Below are positions 1 through 7,841 of a DNA stretch of 12,807 bases, piece after piece. Under the pieces are notes generated by a model. It was not told the origin of the DNA. It did no database searches and worked only from the letters and a program-made list of their open reading frames with translations. Made by a program: the position numbers and the translations under genes. The stretch is from an uncultured Erysipelotrichaceae bacterium (lineage in GTDB: Bacteria > Bacillota_I > Bacilli_A > Erysipelotrichales > Erysipelotrichaceae): NCBI GenBank assembly GCA_902766675.1, contig CACXEN010000029.1, positions 1 through 12,807 on the forward strand. The letters run 5' to 3'. Position 1 is the first letter of the stretch; every line of letters begins with the position of its first letter.

Positions 1-1189
1 AGAAGGTTTAATCACATATATGCGTACAGATAGTACTAGATTATCCGATGTATTTATTAATGATGCTCGTAATGTAATTATTGATAATTATGGAAAAGAA
101 TATCTTGGTGGTTATCGTGTAAAAAATAATGGGAATACACAAGATGCCCATGAAGCTATTCGACCAACTAGTTTAGCAAATGATCCAGAAAAGATTAAAG
201 AATATCTTTCTAATGAAGAATATAAGTTATATAAACTGATTTATGCACGTGCATTATCTTCTTTGATGGCACCTGCAAAATTTGATGCACAATCTATCAC
301 TCTTTCACAAGATAAATATGATTTCAGCGCAACAGGTAGTACACTTGCGTTTGATGGTTATTTGAAAGTATATGGCGAATATGATTCTAGTAAAGATGTG
401 ATTCTTCCTGCATTAAGTGAAGGTGAAAAACTAAAAGCGAAAGAATTGAAGCCAAACCAACATTTCACAGAACCACCACAACGTTATACAGAAGCACGCT
501 TAATTAAAGCATTAGAAGAAGATGGTATTGGTAGACCATCTACTTATGCAATGATTATTGATACGATTCAAGCACGTGGTTATGTAAAACTGGAAAATTC
601 TACAGAAAAAAGTAGAACGAAAGTATTTAAACCTACAGAACAAGGTGTTTTAACAACTGAAAAATTGGATGAATATTTCAAAGATATTATTAACGTTACC
701 TATACTGCAAATATGGAAAACAAACTGGATGAAATTGCGGAAGGTAAAGCAGATGAAGTTGAAACATTAAAAGACTTCTATAGTAGATTTGTGCCATTAT
801 TGGATAATGCATATGAAAATATGGAAAAATTACAACCTGAAAAGGTTGGTGAAACTTGCCCAGAATGTGGTGGGGAACTTGTTTATCGTAATGGTCGGTT
901 TGGTAAATTCATTTCTTGTGGTAATTTCCCAACATGTAAATACACAAGAAAGATTGAAGATAAGAATAAAGAAGTACCTGAGCCAACAGGAATTACTTGC
1001 CCAGAATGTGGTGGGGAATTATTAAAGAGAAAATCTCGTTTTGGTACATACTTCCATGGCTGTTCTAACTTTCCAAAGTGTAACTATATGGAAACACTAG
1101 ATGGCGAAAAGATTGTGCCAAAGAAGAAAACTGCGAAAAAGAAAACAACCACAAAGAAATCAACAAGGAAGAAAGAAACAGATGCTTAA
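1..1189 (+). CDS. topA: DNA topoisomerase I, C-terminal part (5' end outside window)
   Basis: Type IA topoisomerase, which relaxes negatively supercoiled DNA by transient single-strand cleavage. The reading frame is open from base 2 and has no start in the window, so the gene begins upstream. The catalytic tyrosine is seen at codon 17-19 in the motif ITYMRTDST, just before the first in-frame ATG at 20; that ATG is internal. Further family motifs follow: AHEAIRPT (about 149-172) and [20 protein letters not shown] (about 482-541). Two C-terminal four-cysteine zinc ribbons have Cys codons at 857, 866, 917, 935 and at 998, 1007, 1061, 1079. The protein ends in a lysine/threonine-rich tail (about 1121-1186), a common DNA-binding feature in the family. 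The two ribbons share an exact 24-nt repeat. The stop overlaps trmFO, and topA-trmFO adjacency is typical of Bacillota. Identification is secure; only the start is missing. Confidence 0.97.
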   Translation, partial: EGLITYMRTDSTRLSDVFINDARNVIIDNYGKEYLGGYRVKNNGNTQDAHEAIRPTSLANDPEKIKEYLSNEEYKLYKLIYARALSSLMAPAKFDAQSITLSQDKYDFSATGSTLAFDGYLKVYGEYDSSKDVILPALSEGEKLKAKELKPNQHFTEPPQRYTEARLIKALEEDGIGRPSTYAMIIDTIQARGYVKLENSTEKSRTKVFKPTEQGVLTTEKLDEYFKDIINVTYTANMENKLDEIAEGKADEVETLKDFYSRFVPLLDNAYENMEKLQPEKVGETCPECGGELVYRNGRFGKFISCGNFPTCKYTRKIEDKNKEVPEPTGITCPECGGELLKRKSRFGTYFHGCSNFPKCNYMETLDGEKIVPKKKTAKKKTTTKKSTRKKETDA

Positions 1190-2477
1190 TGTAACAGTTG
1201 TTGGGGCAGGACTAGCTGGATGTGAGGCTGCATATCAACTTTCTAAGCGTGGCATTCATGTCACTCTTATAGAAATGAAGCCAAAGAAGCATACCCCAGC
1301 ACATCATAGTGATACATTTGCGGAACTTGTTTGTTCAAATTCTCTTCGATCGAACGCACTATCTAATGCAGTAGGATTATTGAAAGAAGAGATGCGACAA
1401 ATAGGTTCTTTGATTATGGAAAGCGCAGATAAAAATAAAGTGCCTGCTGGTAGTGCATTGGCAGTAGATCGCATCAACTTTTCTAATTACATTACAGATA
1501 AAATTAAAAATGATGACAATATTGATGTAATTGAAGAAGAGGTAAAAGAAATACCAGATGGACCTGTCATTATTGCCAGTGGTCCACTAACAAGTGAAGA
1601 ATTATCGAAAGCAATTCAAAAACGTATCGATCAAGAACACTTTTATTTTTTTGATGCAGCTGCACCTATTGTGACACTGGAATCTATTGATATGAATAAA
1701 GTGTATCGCAAATCAAGATATGATAAAGGAAGTGCAGATTATTTGAATTGTCCAATGACAGAAGAAGAATTCTTTCATTTTTATCATGAATTAATAAACG
1801 CAAAATGTGCTACATTGCATGAATTTGAAGATGAAAAATATTTTGAAGGTTGTATGCCAGTAGAAGAAATGGCAAAAAGAGGAATGCAGACATTATTGTT
1901 TGGACCACTCAAACCTGTTGGTTTAGAAAAAGATGATAATCGTCCATATGCTGTTGTACAACTTAGACAAGATAATGAAGAAGGAACACTTTTTAATCTT
2001 GTTGGTTTTCAAACCCATTTATTATGGGGTGAACAAAAGCGTGTATTCTCTTTGATTCCGGGATTAGAAAATGCGGAATTTGTGCGCTATGGCGTCATGC
2101 ATAAAAATACATATATCAATTCTCCTGTATGTTTAAGAGAAACATTACAAGATAAAAAAAGAGATGATTTATTTTTTGCAGGTCAAATGACAGGCGTGGA
2201 AGGTTATATTGAAAGTGCTGCTAGTGGAATGTTAGCTGGTATTAATATGGCACATTATCTAAAAGGTGAAGAATGTACAATATTAGGTAATATGACAATG
2301 CTTGGCGCAATGGCACATTACATAACAACAGCTGATGCTAAACATTTTCAACCAATGAACGCAAATTTTGGTATTATGCATTTAGAAGGTAAATTCAAAA
2401 AGAAAGAAAGAAAAGAGGCATATGCCCCACAATCTTTAAAAATAATACAGGAAGCGATAAAGGATGGAAGACTATAA
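1182..2477 (+). CDS. trmFO: Methylenetetrahydrofolate-tRNA-(uracil-5-)-methyltransferase TrmFO
   Basis: Folate- and FAD-dependent enzyme that makes 5-methyluridine at position 54 (T-loop) of tRNA. The 431-residue protein starts with an FAD-binding beta-alpha-beta motif (VVGAGLAG, residues 6-13). The two cysteines known to matter in the Bacillus enzyme have counterparts: Cys51 in [12 protein letters not shown] and Cys224 in FEGCMPVE. Near the C-terminus it has [16 protein letters not shown] (335-350), another FAD-site signature. I chose the ATG at 1182 rather than the upstream ATG at 1101: the earlier codons only translate the Lys/Arg-coding tail of topA in another frame, the family starts 4-6 residues before the glycine motif, and an AAGGAAG Shine-Dalgarno lies at about 1165-1171. 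It overlaps topA by 8 nt and xerC by 14 nt, implying translational coupling. The length matches the family. Confidence 0.97.
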   Translation: MLNVTVVGAGLAGCEAAYQLSKRGIHVTLIEMKPKKHTPAHHSDTFAELVCSNSLRSNALSNAVGLLKEEMRQIGSLIMESADKNKVPAGSALAVDRINFSNYITDKIKNDDNIDVIEEEVKEIPDGPVIIASGPLTSEELSKAIQKRIDQEHFYFFDAAAPIVTLESIDMNKVYRKSRYDKGSADYLNCPMTEEEFFHFYHELINAKCATLHEFEDEKYFEGCMPVEEMAKRGMQTLLFGPLKPVGLEKDDNRPYAVVQLRQDNEEGTLFNLVGFQTHLLWGEQKRVFSLIPGLENAEFVRYGVMHKNTYINSPVCLRETLQDKKRDDLFFAGQMTGVEGYIESAASGMLAGINMAHYLKGEECTILGNMTMLGAMAHYITTADAKHFQPMNANFGIMHLEGKFKKKERKEAYAPQSLKIIQEAIKDGRL

Positions 2478-3390
2478 TCAAATTTTAGAAAGATTCTTAG
2501 ATCATATTCGATTATCAAGAACTGGATCAAAAGACACCGAAGATGCATACAGAAGAGATATTTCAAGATTTATTTCTTTTTTAGAAGAAGAAAATATTCA
2601 AAGTTTTAATGATGTCACAAAAGAGATATTTTCATCATATATCACAAGATTAAGAAGTGGAGATATTGGTGGTACACCTTTAAACAATTCTAGTTATGCT
2701 AGAAATCTTTCATCTTTAAAATCATTTTATAAATATTTGAATCGTTTAGAAGGAGTCGAAAGTAATCCAGTAAAATTCTTTAAAGGAGCTCCATCTAGAA
2801 GAAAGCTTCCTGAATTTTTAACATTTGATCAAATGGATACGATGTTAAATTCATTTGATATTAGTGATCCTAGTCAATTAAGAAATCGGGCAATAATAGA
2901 AGTGATGTATGCTTGTGGACTTCGTGTGTCGGAGTGTGCAGGAATAGAATTAGCTAAAGTAAATTTAAAAGAAGGATTCTTATCTGTTATTGGTAAAGAA
3001 AGTAAAGAAAGAATGATTCCATTTTATCCAAGATGCCAATGGATATTAGGTTTATATATTCATGAAGCTAGAAGTGTTTTTATGGAAGGTAAAGAAGAGC
3101 ATGGCATATTATTTGTGAATCAAAAAGGGAAACCAATCTCTTCACGCAGTATTCAAATGATATGTGAAAAAGCAGGAGAAGATGCGCATTTATCATTGCA
3201 TGTACATCCTCATATGATTCGACATAGCTTTGCGACACATTTGTTGGATAATGGAGCTGACCTTAGAATTGTGCAGGAATTATTGGGACACGAAAATTTA
3301 ACTACTACACAAATCTATACGCATGTAACGCAAGATCGTTTACAACAAGTCGTTCAAAAAGCGCATCCGCATGCAAATAAAAAGCAATAG
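2464..3390 (+). CDS. xerC: Tyrosine recombinase, XerC/CodV type
   Basis: Site-specific recombinase that, with a XerD partner, resolves chromosome dimers at dif. The 308-residue protein has an N-terminal SAM-like core-binding domain (about 1-105) and a C-terminal catalytic domain. All catalytic residues are visible: Arg154 (GLRVSE), Lys178 (IGKESKER), His250 and Arg253 ([10 protein letters not shown]), His276 ([11 protein letters not shown]) and the nucleophile Tyr285 (IYTHV). The start at 2464 has an AGGAAG Shine-Dalgarno at about 2449-2454 and overlaps trmFO by 14 nt. Position directly after trmFO is that of codV/xerC in Bacillus, which favours XerC over XerD or an integrase. There are no neighbouring phage genes or attachment-site repeats. 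In Bacillus the next genes are hslV, hslU and codY; here a 252-bp non-coding gap and rpsB follow. Confidence 0.93.
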   Translation: MEDYNQILERFLDHIRLSRTGSKDTEDAYRRDISRFISFLEEENIQSFNDVTKEIFSSYITRLRSGDIGGTPLNNSSYARNLSSLKSFYKYLNRLEGVESNPVKFFKGAPSRRKLPEFLTFDQMDTMLNSFDISDPSQLRNRAIIEVMYACGLRVSECAGIELAKVNLKEGFLSVIGKESKERMIPFYPRCQWILGLYIHEARSVFMEGKEEHGILFVNQKGKPISSRSIQMICEKAGEDAHLSLHVHPHMIRHSFATHLLDNGADLRIVQELLGHENLTTTQIYTHVTQDRLQQVVQKAHPHANKKQ

Positions 3391-3460
3391 GTATCAAATC
3401 ATGGTATATATGGTTGGTAAAAAGGCTTCAAAAATATAACGAATATATAGAAAAAACGCA

Positions 3461-3489
3461 TTTACGAAGGCGTCGATGTATGTTATTAT
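3461..3489 (+). promoter_or_regulatory. Candidate promoter for rpsB-tsf
   Basis: The -35 candidate TTTACG (3461-3466) is separated by 17 bp from the -10 TATTAT (3484-3489), which is preceded by TG one base away (3481-3482), an extended -10. The predicted transcription start is near 3496, giving an rpsB leader of about 147 nt. The promoter lies inside the inverted repeat described as a terminator. An upstream alternative is TTGGTA (3414-3419) with TATAAC (3435-3440), but its spacer is only 15 bp. Confidence 0.55.
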
Positions 3490-3506
3490 AACAGTCGGCG
3501 CCTTTT
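3467..3506 (+). terminator. Candidate intrinsic terminator after xerC
   Basis: AAGGCGTCGA (3467-3476) pairs with TCGGCGCCTT (3495-3504) over 10 bp with one G-U pair. An inner inverted repeat TGTTAT/ATAACA (3481-3486/3488-3493) lies between the arms. The 3' arm runs into TTTTAATT, a short and interrupted T-run. It lies 76 nt after the xerC stop and would end the topA-trmFO-xerC transcript. The same DNA also contains a promoter, so its role is not certain. Confidence 0.6.
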
Positions 3507-3525
3507 AATTATGGCGTACTTCTCA

Positions 3526-3609
3526 CACAGTGAATTCACAATCCCGTGCATGCGTTATGAATATACGTGAAAGTCGTATATGCGTATGTTGATTGTGTTA
3601 GAAACTGTG
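3526..3609 (+). promoter_or_regulatory. Structured rpsB 5' leader, candidate cis-regulatory RNA
   Basis: Four nested helices can be paired by eye: CACAGT/ACTGTG (3526-3531/3604-3609), CACAATC/GATTGTG (3537-3543/3591-3597), GCATGCG/CGTATGT (3548-3554/3583-3589, two G-U pairs) and ATATACG/CGTATAT (3561-3567/3575-3581). The terminal loop is TGAAAGT. Internal loops are asymmetric, with the larger unpaired strand on the 5' side (GAATT, CCGT, TTATGA). Together this is one elongated hairpin of 27 base pairs, without a T-run after it. The Shine-Dalgarno GAGGT (3629-3633) lies 20 nt downstream and is not sequestered by this fold. By analogy with S2 control of rpsB-tsf in E. coli, a ribosomal-protein binding site is a reasonable guess. 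I cannot match it to a known Firmicute leader family. Confidence 0.5.
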
Positions 3610-3642
3610 GCGGTTAACAACGGAAAGCGAGGTAAATAGAAA

Positions 3643-4695
3643 ATGGCTGTTGTTTCAATGAGGAAAATGCTCGAGAATGGCGTTCATTTTGGACATCAAA
3701 CACGTAAGTGGAATCCACAAATGAAACCATACATCTACACTGCCAAAAATGGAGTGTACATCATCGACTTAGAAAAGACACGCGAGCAACTTGAAAAGGC
3801 ATATGCTGAAATCAAGAGAATCACAGAAGATGGTGGAAAAGTGCTCTTTGTAGGTACAAAGAAACAAGCACAAGCAACAATTTTAGAGGAAGCACTTCGT
3901 TCTGGTAGCTTCTATGTAAACCAAAGATGGTTGGGTGGTACAATGACTAACTTCCGTACAATCCAAAAATCAATTAAACGTTTACTAGAAATTGAAGAAA
4001 TGGAACAAAGTGGAACAATCAATGTTTACACAAAGAAAGAACAAGCTGCTTTATTAAAGAAGAAAGAAAGACTAGATAACTTCTTAGGTGGTATCAAAGA
4101 AATGAAGAAACTACCTGATGCAGTATTCGTAGTTGATCCATTAGAAGAACATAATGCAGTTGCAGAAGCTAAGAAATTAGGTATTCCTGTATTTGCATTA
4201 ATTGATACAAACGCTGATCCAAATTCAGTAGATTATCCAATTCCATCAAATGATGATGCAGTTCGTTCTGTAAAACTTTTAGTAAGCTTAATTGCGGATG
4301 CTATCGTAGAAGCTAAAGGTGGCGTATTAGAAAATGCATACCAAGAAGATAGCGAAGAAGCTGATATTACAATGGAAGATGTAATTATCAATGTAGAACA
4401 ACAAGCTGCTGAATACGAACGTAAGAAGAGACAAAAATTCGAAGAACGTCGTCAACAAATGCAAAAGCGTTACAATGGTGAACGTCGTATTTTCAGAAAA
4501 GATGCGAATGGTAACCGTGTAAAAGATGAAAATGAAAAAACAAAGGATAATGCTGAAGAAGTAAAGGAAGAAACAAGTGATGTAGAAGCAGTAGCAGAAG
4601 AAGTTGCTGTTGTAGAAGAAGCACCTGTTGAAGTAGTTGAAGAAACAACTACAGAAGTAAAAGAAGAAGCTGCAGCTGAGGAGGTTAGTGAATAA
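3643..4695 (+). CDS. rpsB: 30S ribosomal protein S2 with long C-terminal extension
   Basis: Component of the small ribosomal subunit, located between head and body. The N-terminus ([21 protein letters not shown]) and the segments [11 protein letters not shown] (94-104), PDAVFVVDP (158-166) and [10 protein letters not shown] (184-193) are classic S2. The start has GAGGT at 3629-3633, 9 nt upstream. The protein is 350 residues, against about 246 in Bacillus subtilis. The core ends near residue 228. The surplus is a charged, probably helical segment (about 247-285) followed by a Glu/Val/Ala-rich acidic tail (about 298-350), with no second known domain. Base composition and codon use in the tail look like the rest of the gene, and the frame stays open, so it is not an assembly artefact by eye. 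Its stop overlaps the tsf start by one base (TAATG). Confidence 0.97.
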   Translation: MAVVSMRKMLENGVHFGHQTRKWNPQMKPYIYTAKNGVYIIDLEKTREQLEKAYAEIKRITEDGGKVLFVGTKKQAQATILEEALRSGSFYVNQRWLGGTMTNFRTIQKSIKRLLEIEEMEQSGTINVYTKKEQAALLKKKERLDNFLGGIKEMKKLPDAVFVVDPLEEHNAVAEAKKLGIPVFALIDTNADPNSVDYPIPSNDDAVRSVKLLVSLIADAIVEAKGGVLENAYQEDSEEADITMEDVIINVEQQAAEYERKKRQKFEERRQQMQKRYNGERRIFRKDANGNRVKDENEKTKDNAEEVKEETSDVEAVAEEVAVVEEAPVEVVEETTTEVKEEAAAEEVSE

Positions 4696-5588
4696 TGGCT
4701 ATTAGTGCTGCTCAAGTAAAAGAATTACGTGAAATCACTGGCGCAGGCATGATGGACTGCAAAAAAGCATTAACAGAATGTGACGGAGATGTACAAAAGT
4801 CTATCGACTGGCTCCGTGAAAATGGTTTAGCAAAAGCAGAAAAGAAATCTGGTCGTATTGCGGCTGAAGGTCTAGCAAAGATCTTAATTGATGGCAATAC
4901 AGCATGCATGGTTGAAGTGAACTCTGAAACAGACTTCGTTGCAAAAAATGAACAATTCATTGCATTATTAGATTTAACATTAGACACAATTATTAAGTCT
5001 GATGCAAAAACTGTTGAAGAAGCACTCGCACTACCAACAGCAGATGGTACATTAAATGATTCATTCATCAATGCAGTTGCAACAATTGGTGAAAATATCA
5101 CACTACGTCGTTTCGAAAAAGTCGTAAAGAATGATGATGAAATCTTTGGCCAATATACACACCAAGGTGGACGCATCACTGCTGTAACAGTATTAAAAGG
5201 CACAACTGATGAACAAGTTGCGAAGAATATGGCTATGCAAGTAGCTTCTATGAATCCAACATATGTATCTCGTAATGATATGCCACAAGAAGTTATTGAA
5301 CATGAAAAAGCTGTTCAAGAAGGTATTGTCGCAAATGATGAAAACCTTGCGAATAAACCAGACAAAGTAAAAGCTGGAATCGTTGAAGGTCGTCTATCTA
5401 AATCACTACAAGATATGTGCTTAGTAGACCAAGAATTCTTCTTAGATACTGATAAGAAGTGTGGTCAATACTTAAGCGAAAATGGTGCTGAAGTACTATG
5501 TTTCGTTAAGTATACAGTAGGTGAAGGCATTGAAAAGAAAGAAGATGACTTCGCTGCTGAAGTAGCTGCTATCGCTAGTGGTAACTAA
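4695..5588 (+). CDS. tsf: Elongation factor Ts
   Basis: Guanine nucleotide exchange factor that regenerates EF-Tu-GTP from EF-Tu-GDP in the cytosol. The N-terminal UBA-like domain (about 1-50) carries LREITGAGMMDCKKAL, and the EF-Tu-contacting motif TDFVAKNEQF follows at 79-88. The dimerisation/core repeats fill the rest of the 297 residues, the normal size. The start shares one base with the rpsB stop, and a strong AGGAGG lies at 4679-4684, 10 nt upstream, inside the rpsB tail codons. rpsB-tsf pairing is nearly universal. The operon ends here: a hairpin terminator begins 7 nt after the stop, separating tsf from pyrH, which usually follows in Bacillota. Confidence 0.98.
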   Translation: MAISAAQVKELREITGAGMMDCKKALTECDGDVQKSIDWLRENGLAKAEKKSGRIAAEGLAKILIDGNTACMVEVNSETDFVAKNEQFIALLDLTLDTIIKSDAKTVEEALALPTADGTLNDSFINAVATIGENITLRRFEKVVKNDDEIFGQYTHQGGRITAVTVLKGTTDEQVAKNMAMQVASMNPTYVSRNDMPQEVIEHEKAVQEGIVANDENLANKPDKVKAGIVEGRLSKSLQDMCLVDQEFFLDTDKKCGQYLSENGAEVLCFVKYTVGEGIEKKEDDFAAEVAAIASGN

Positions 5589-5595
5589 GATAAGT

Positions 5596-5622
5596 AAAAC
5601 GCACAATGCATGTGCGTTTTTT
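5596..5622. terminator. Bidirectional terminator between tsf and ppx-like gene
   Basis: AAAACGCACA (5596-5605) and TGTGCGTTTT (5611-5620) form a perfect 10-bp inverted repeat with loop ATGCA. On the + strand the stem runs into six T's (5617-5622) and ends tsf transcription. Read from the - strand the same hairpin ends in TTTTACTTA, so it can also stop the convergent ppx-like gene, whose stop codon (5621-5623) abuts the stem. Confidence 0.9.
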
Positions 5623-6487
5623 ATTTCTTAATATGTTTTAGTAAATATCCCTCACGAATATTTGTTGGGGATATTTTTATATGCTCAGCTTGAAAGGCAT
5701 TGATAATTTCTAAAATCATATGCATACCAGGAAGTATTAAAGGCCATCTAGATTTTTTCACATTGTTATGCATTGCGGATATCGCAACTTCTTCTTGATT
5801 ACATAATCTCGTATATAAATCATATATGTCAGATACTTGAATCGTTTTATCTGTTTGATAAATATCATGCATCATTAAACCTACTGCTCGCATTGTGCCA
5901 CCAATTCCGATTAATTCTTTTGAGATCACTTGAAAACTTGGAAATTGATTCTTAGCGTCATCTAATGCTTTTTTACAAACATCACTATCTAGTGGATAGT
6001 GTGCTAAGCGAACACAACCTAATGGAAATGAGTAAGCATCTTGAATCATTTTATCTTTAAAAGAAATAATTTCTGTAGATCCACCACCTACATCAAAGGC
6101 AATACCATCACTTAAATCTGGATAGGATACTAGAGCACCAGCGAAATCATATTTCGCTTCATCTTCACCACTGAGTGCTTCTATTTCAAATCTTGTATGA
6201 CTCAGTGCTTCCTTTAAATCATTAACATTTTCTATACGACATGGCTCAGTAATAAATCCATAATAATAATCTGCTTGTTGTTCAATTGCAATTTGTTCAT
6301 ATGTAGAAAGTGTTTCTTTAGCGACTTTTAATCCAGCAGCTGCCATGATGTTATCATCTACATAATCTATTAAATGCGCTGGAGTAGAAATATGATAGGT
6401 TCTTTCAAAAGAACCATTTTCTACATCATATATTACAAGCACCATTGTATTTGAGCCTACATCCACAATTGCATATCTTTTTTTCAT
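5621..6487 (-). CDS. Short Ppx/GppA-family phosphatase (exopolyphosphatase-like)
   Basis: Member of the ASKHA (actin/Hsp70-like) fold exopolyphosphatase / pppGpp phosphohydrolase family. Signatures in order: IVDVGSNT (7-14, phosphate 1), [17 protein letters not shown] (103-119, with Glu110 at the expected catalytic position), [10 protein letters not shown] (131-140, phosphate 2), PLGCVRL (155-161) and [10 protein letters not shown] (194-203, adenosine-type motif), ending with REGYLL (278-283). At 288 residues it is the short two-lobe form; the C-terminal HD-like domain of E. coli Ppx (about 500 residues) is missing. The usual AT(S/E)AxR segment reads ITEPCR here. The start at 6487 places the first motif normally, but the Shine-Dalgarno is poor. 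It is convergent with tsf and divergent from pyrH. Whether it cleaves polyphosphate or (p)ppGpp cannot be decided from sequence, so no symbol is given. Confidence 0.88.
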   Translation of the reverse strand: MKKRYAIVDVGSNTMVLVIYDVENGSFERTYHISTPAHLIDYVDDNIMAAAGLKVAKETLSTYEQIAIEQQADYYYGFITEPCRIENVNDLKEALSHTRFEIEALSGEDEAKYDFAGALVSYPDLSDGIAFDVGGGSTEIISFKDKMIQDAYSFPLGCVRLAHYPLDSDVCKKALDDAKNQFPSFQVISKELIGIGGTMRAVGLMMHDIYQTDKTIQVSDIYDLYTRLCNQEEVAISAMHNNVKKSRWPLILPGMHMILEIINAFQAEHIKISPTNIREGYLLKHIKK

Positions 6488-6514
6488 AAAACAATCTTAC
6501 TAGAAAAGAGGCGA

Positions 6515-6543
6515 AAAATACATGGTAAAGGCATATTATGCAA
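6515..6543 (-). promoter_or_regulatory. Weak candidate promoter for the ppx-like gene
   Basis: On the - strand, TTGCAT (6543-6538) and TATTTT (6520-6515) are separated by 17 bp. The predicted start near 6508 gives a leader of about 20 nt. Matches are 4 of 6 at each hexamer, so this is tentative. It overlaps the pyrH promoter on the other strand. Confidence 0.35.
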
Positions 6544-6552
6544 TGTTATAAT
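6523..6552 (+). promoter_or_regulatory. Promoter for pyrH-frr (extended -10)
   Basis: A perfect -10 TATAAT (6547-6552) is preceded by TG one base away (6544-6545), giving an extended -10. Only a weak -35 (TGGTAA, 6523-6528, 18-bp spacer) is visible, which extended -10 promoters tolerate. The predicted start near 6559 gives a leader of under 20 nt, just enough for the Shine-Dalgarno. An 8-bp inverted repeat (CATATTAT 6532-6539, ATAATATG 6548-6555) covers the -10 and may be an operator. Confidence 0.7.
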
Positions 6553-6566
6553 ATGTAAAGTGAGTT

Positions 6567-6572
6567 GGAGGT
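6567..6572 (+). promoter_or_regulatory. Shine-Dalgarno deciding the pyrH start
   Basis: GGAGGT sits 5 nt before the ATG at 6578. A GTG in the same frame at 6560 lies upstream of this site and at the predicted transcription start, so it cannot be the main start. Confidence 0.85.
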
Positions 6573-6577
6573 TTATC

Positions 6578-7291
6578 ATGTATAAACGCGTTTTATTAAA
6601 ATTGAGCGGAGAAGCGCTCATTGGGAATGAAAAGAACTTTGACCCAACTGTATTACATGAAATAGCATTAGAAATTAAAGAGGCCCAAGCATTGGGTGTT
6701 CAAATTGCGATTGTTGTAGGTGGCGGTAATTTCATTCGTGGAAAAACTTTAGAAAAACTTGGTATGGATCGAGTACAAAGTGATTATATGGGAATGTTAG
6801 CCACAATCATCAATGCGCTTGCTATCCAAGCAGCTTTAGAGGATATCGGCGTAGATACTCGTGTACAAACAAGTATTGATATGGAGAAGATTGCCGAACC
6901 ATATATTCAAAGAAGAGCTGCACGTCATTTAGATAAAGGTCGTATTGTAATCTTTGGTGGAGGTACGGGTAATCCATTCTTCTCTACAGATACAGCTAGT
7001 GCACTTCGTGCAAGTGAAATTAAAGCAGATGCAATCCTCATGGCTAAAAATGGCGTAGATGGTGTATATTCTGCAGATCCAGATGAAGATCCTAATGCAA
7101 TAAAATATGATCATTTAACATTTACAGATATTTTGAATAAAGACTTAAAAGTTATGGATGCTACAGCTGTAAGTTTATGCAGAGATAATGATATGGAAAT
7201 TGTAGTATTCAATATGAATGAAAGTGGAAATATCGTAAAAGTTATAAAAGGAGAACAAATAGGTACAACCGTAAGTAAGGAGGAGAAATAA
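6578..7291 (+). CDS. pyrH: UMP kinase (uridylate kinase)
   Basis: Phosphorylates UMP to UDP with ATP, the first committed step from UMP to pyrimidine nucleotides. It is the bacterial hexameric enzyme of the amino acid kinase fold. The protein from ATG 6578 is 237 residues, normal for the family. Seen in order: [13 protein letters not shown] (2-14, phosphate-binding Lys and SGE), [10 protein letters not shown] (46-55), [14 protein letters not shown] (63-76), the glycine-rich [15 protein letters not shown] (126-140, UMP site) and [13 protein letters not shown] (156-168). Its own promoter lies immediately upstream, and frr starts one base after its stop. In Bacillus pyrH is read through from tsf; here a reversed ppx-like gene and a terminator separate them, so its expression is uncoupled from rpsB-tsf. 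Confidence 0.97.
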   Translation: MYKRVLLKLSGEALIGNEKNFDPTVLHEIALEIKEAQALGVQIAIVVGGGNFIRGKTLEKLGMDRVQSDYMGMLATIINALAIQAALEDIGVDTRVQTSIDMEKIAEPYIQRRAARHLDKGRIVIFGGGTGNPFFSTDTASALRASEIKADAILMAKNGVDGVYSADPDEDPNAIKYDHLTFTDILNKDLKVMDATAVSLCRDNDMEIVVFNMNESGNIVKVIKGEQIGTTVSKEEK

Positions 7292-7292
7292 T

Positions 7293-7841
7293 ATGGCATA
7301 TCCAATCATTGAAAAAAGTACTGAAAAAATGGAAAAGGCAATTGAGCATTTCCAAAATGAATTGAATGGCGTTCGAACAGGTATGGCAAATGCGAATATG
7401 CTAAATAAAGTAATGGTAGATTACTATGGTAGTCCAACACCATTAAACCAAATTGCAGGTATTACCGTACAAGAAGGTAGAACACTTGTGATTAAACCTT
7501 ATGACGCAAGTAGTTTAAAAGATATTGAAAAGGCATGTAATGTGGCTGATTTAGGTATTGCGCCTGTCAATGATGGTGCAGTCATTCGTTTGACTGTTCC
7601 TCAACTAACAGGAGAAACTCGTAAGGAAATGAGCAAGAAAGTATCAAAATTAGCAGAGGAAGCGAAAGTGCAAATTCGTAATCTTCGTCGTGATGCAATG
7701 CAAGTTGTAAAGAAAGATGAAACGATGGATGAAGATACACAAAAAGATTGCGAAAATGAAGTACAAAAGTTAACAGATAAGTACACAAAGAAAATTGAAG
7801 AAATGGCGAAAGCAAAAAACGAAGAAGTATTAAAAGTATAG
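7293..7841 (+). CDS. frr: Ribosome recycling factor
   Basis: RRF, which with EF-G splits post-termination ribosomes. The 182 residues match the usual 185. Conserved segments include the N-terminal helix with LNGVRTGMANANMLNKVMVDYYGSPTPLNQIA (24-55, start of domain II), the domain I/II strand RTLVIKPYDASSLKDIEKA, NDGAVIRLTVPQLTGETRKEM in the middle, and the long helix VQIRNLRRDAM (126-136). AGGAGG at 7278-7283 lies 9 nt before the ATG and overlaps the last codons of pyrH, and only one base separates the genes, so co-translation is likely. The TAG stop is the start of a small terminator hairpin. Confidence 0.98.
   Translation: MAYPIIEKSTEKMEKAIEHFQNELNGVRTGMANANMLNKVMVDYYGSPTPLNQIAGITVQEGRTLVIKPYDASSLKDIEKACNVADLGIAPVNDGAVIRLTVPQLTGETRKEMSKKVSKLAEEAKVQIRNLRRDAMQVVKKDETMDEDTQKDCENEVQKLTDKYTKKIEEMAKAKNEEVLKV

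Noticed and set aside
1101..1181. Upstream in-frame ATG extension of trmFO
   Set aside because: It only reads the Lys/Arg-coding tail of topA in another frame; the family start and a Shine-Dalgarno fit the ATG at 1182.
2348..2566. Minus-strand 72-residue frame across the trmFO-xerC overlap
   Set aside because: Shadow of two confirmed genes with no homology-like motif.
2464..3390. Tyrosine recombinase as a phage or island integrase
   Set aside because: Housekeeping context after trmFO, XerC-like size and motifs, and no attachment repeats, tRNA or phage genes nearby.
3401..3439. Twelve-codon leader peptide before rpsB
   Set aside because: No convincing Shine-Dalgarno, no regulatory codon run, and it lies upstream of the favoured promoter.
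3530..3539. Perfect palindrome GTGAATTCAC as a separate operator
   Set aside because: A 10-bp palindrome is weak evidence alone, and its bases are better explained as parts of two helices and an internal loop of the rpsB leader hairpin.
3507..3642. T-box or known riboswitch in the rpsB leader
   Set aside because: No T-box consensus, no terminator/antiterminator pair and no recognisable aptamer core were seen.
4470..5203. Minus-strand open frames under the rpsB tail and tsf (4470-4715, 4712-5203)
   Set aside because: Low-complexity Ser/Thr products that mirror GAA-rich and conserved coding sequence on the other strand; no domain or ribosome binding site.
6560..6577. GTG start adding six residues to PyrH
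   Set aside because: It lies before the GGAGGT site and at the predicted transcription start; the ATG at 6578 gives the normal family N-terminus.
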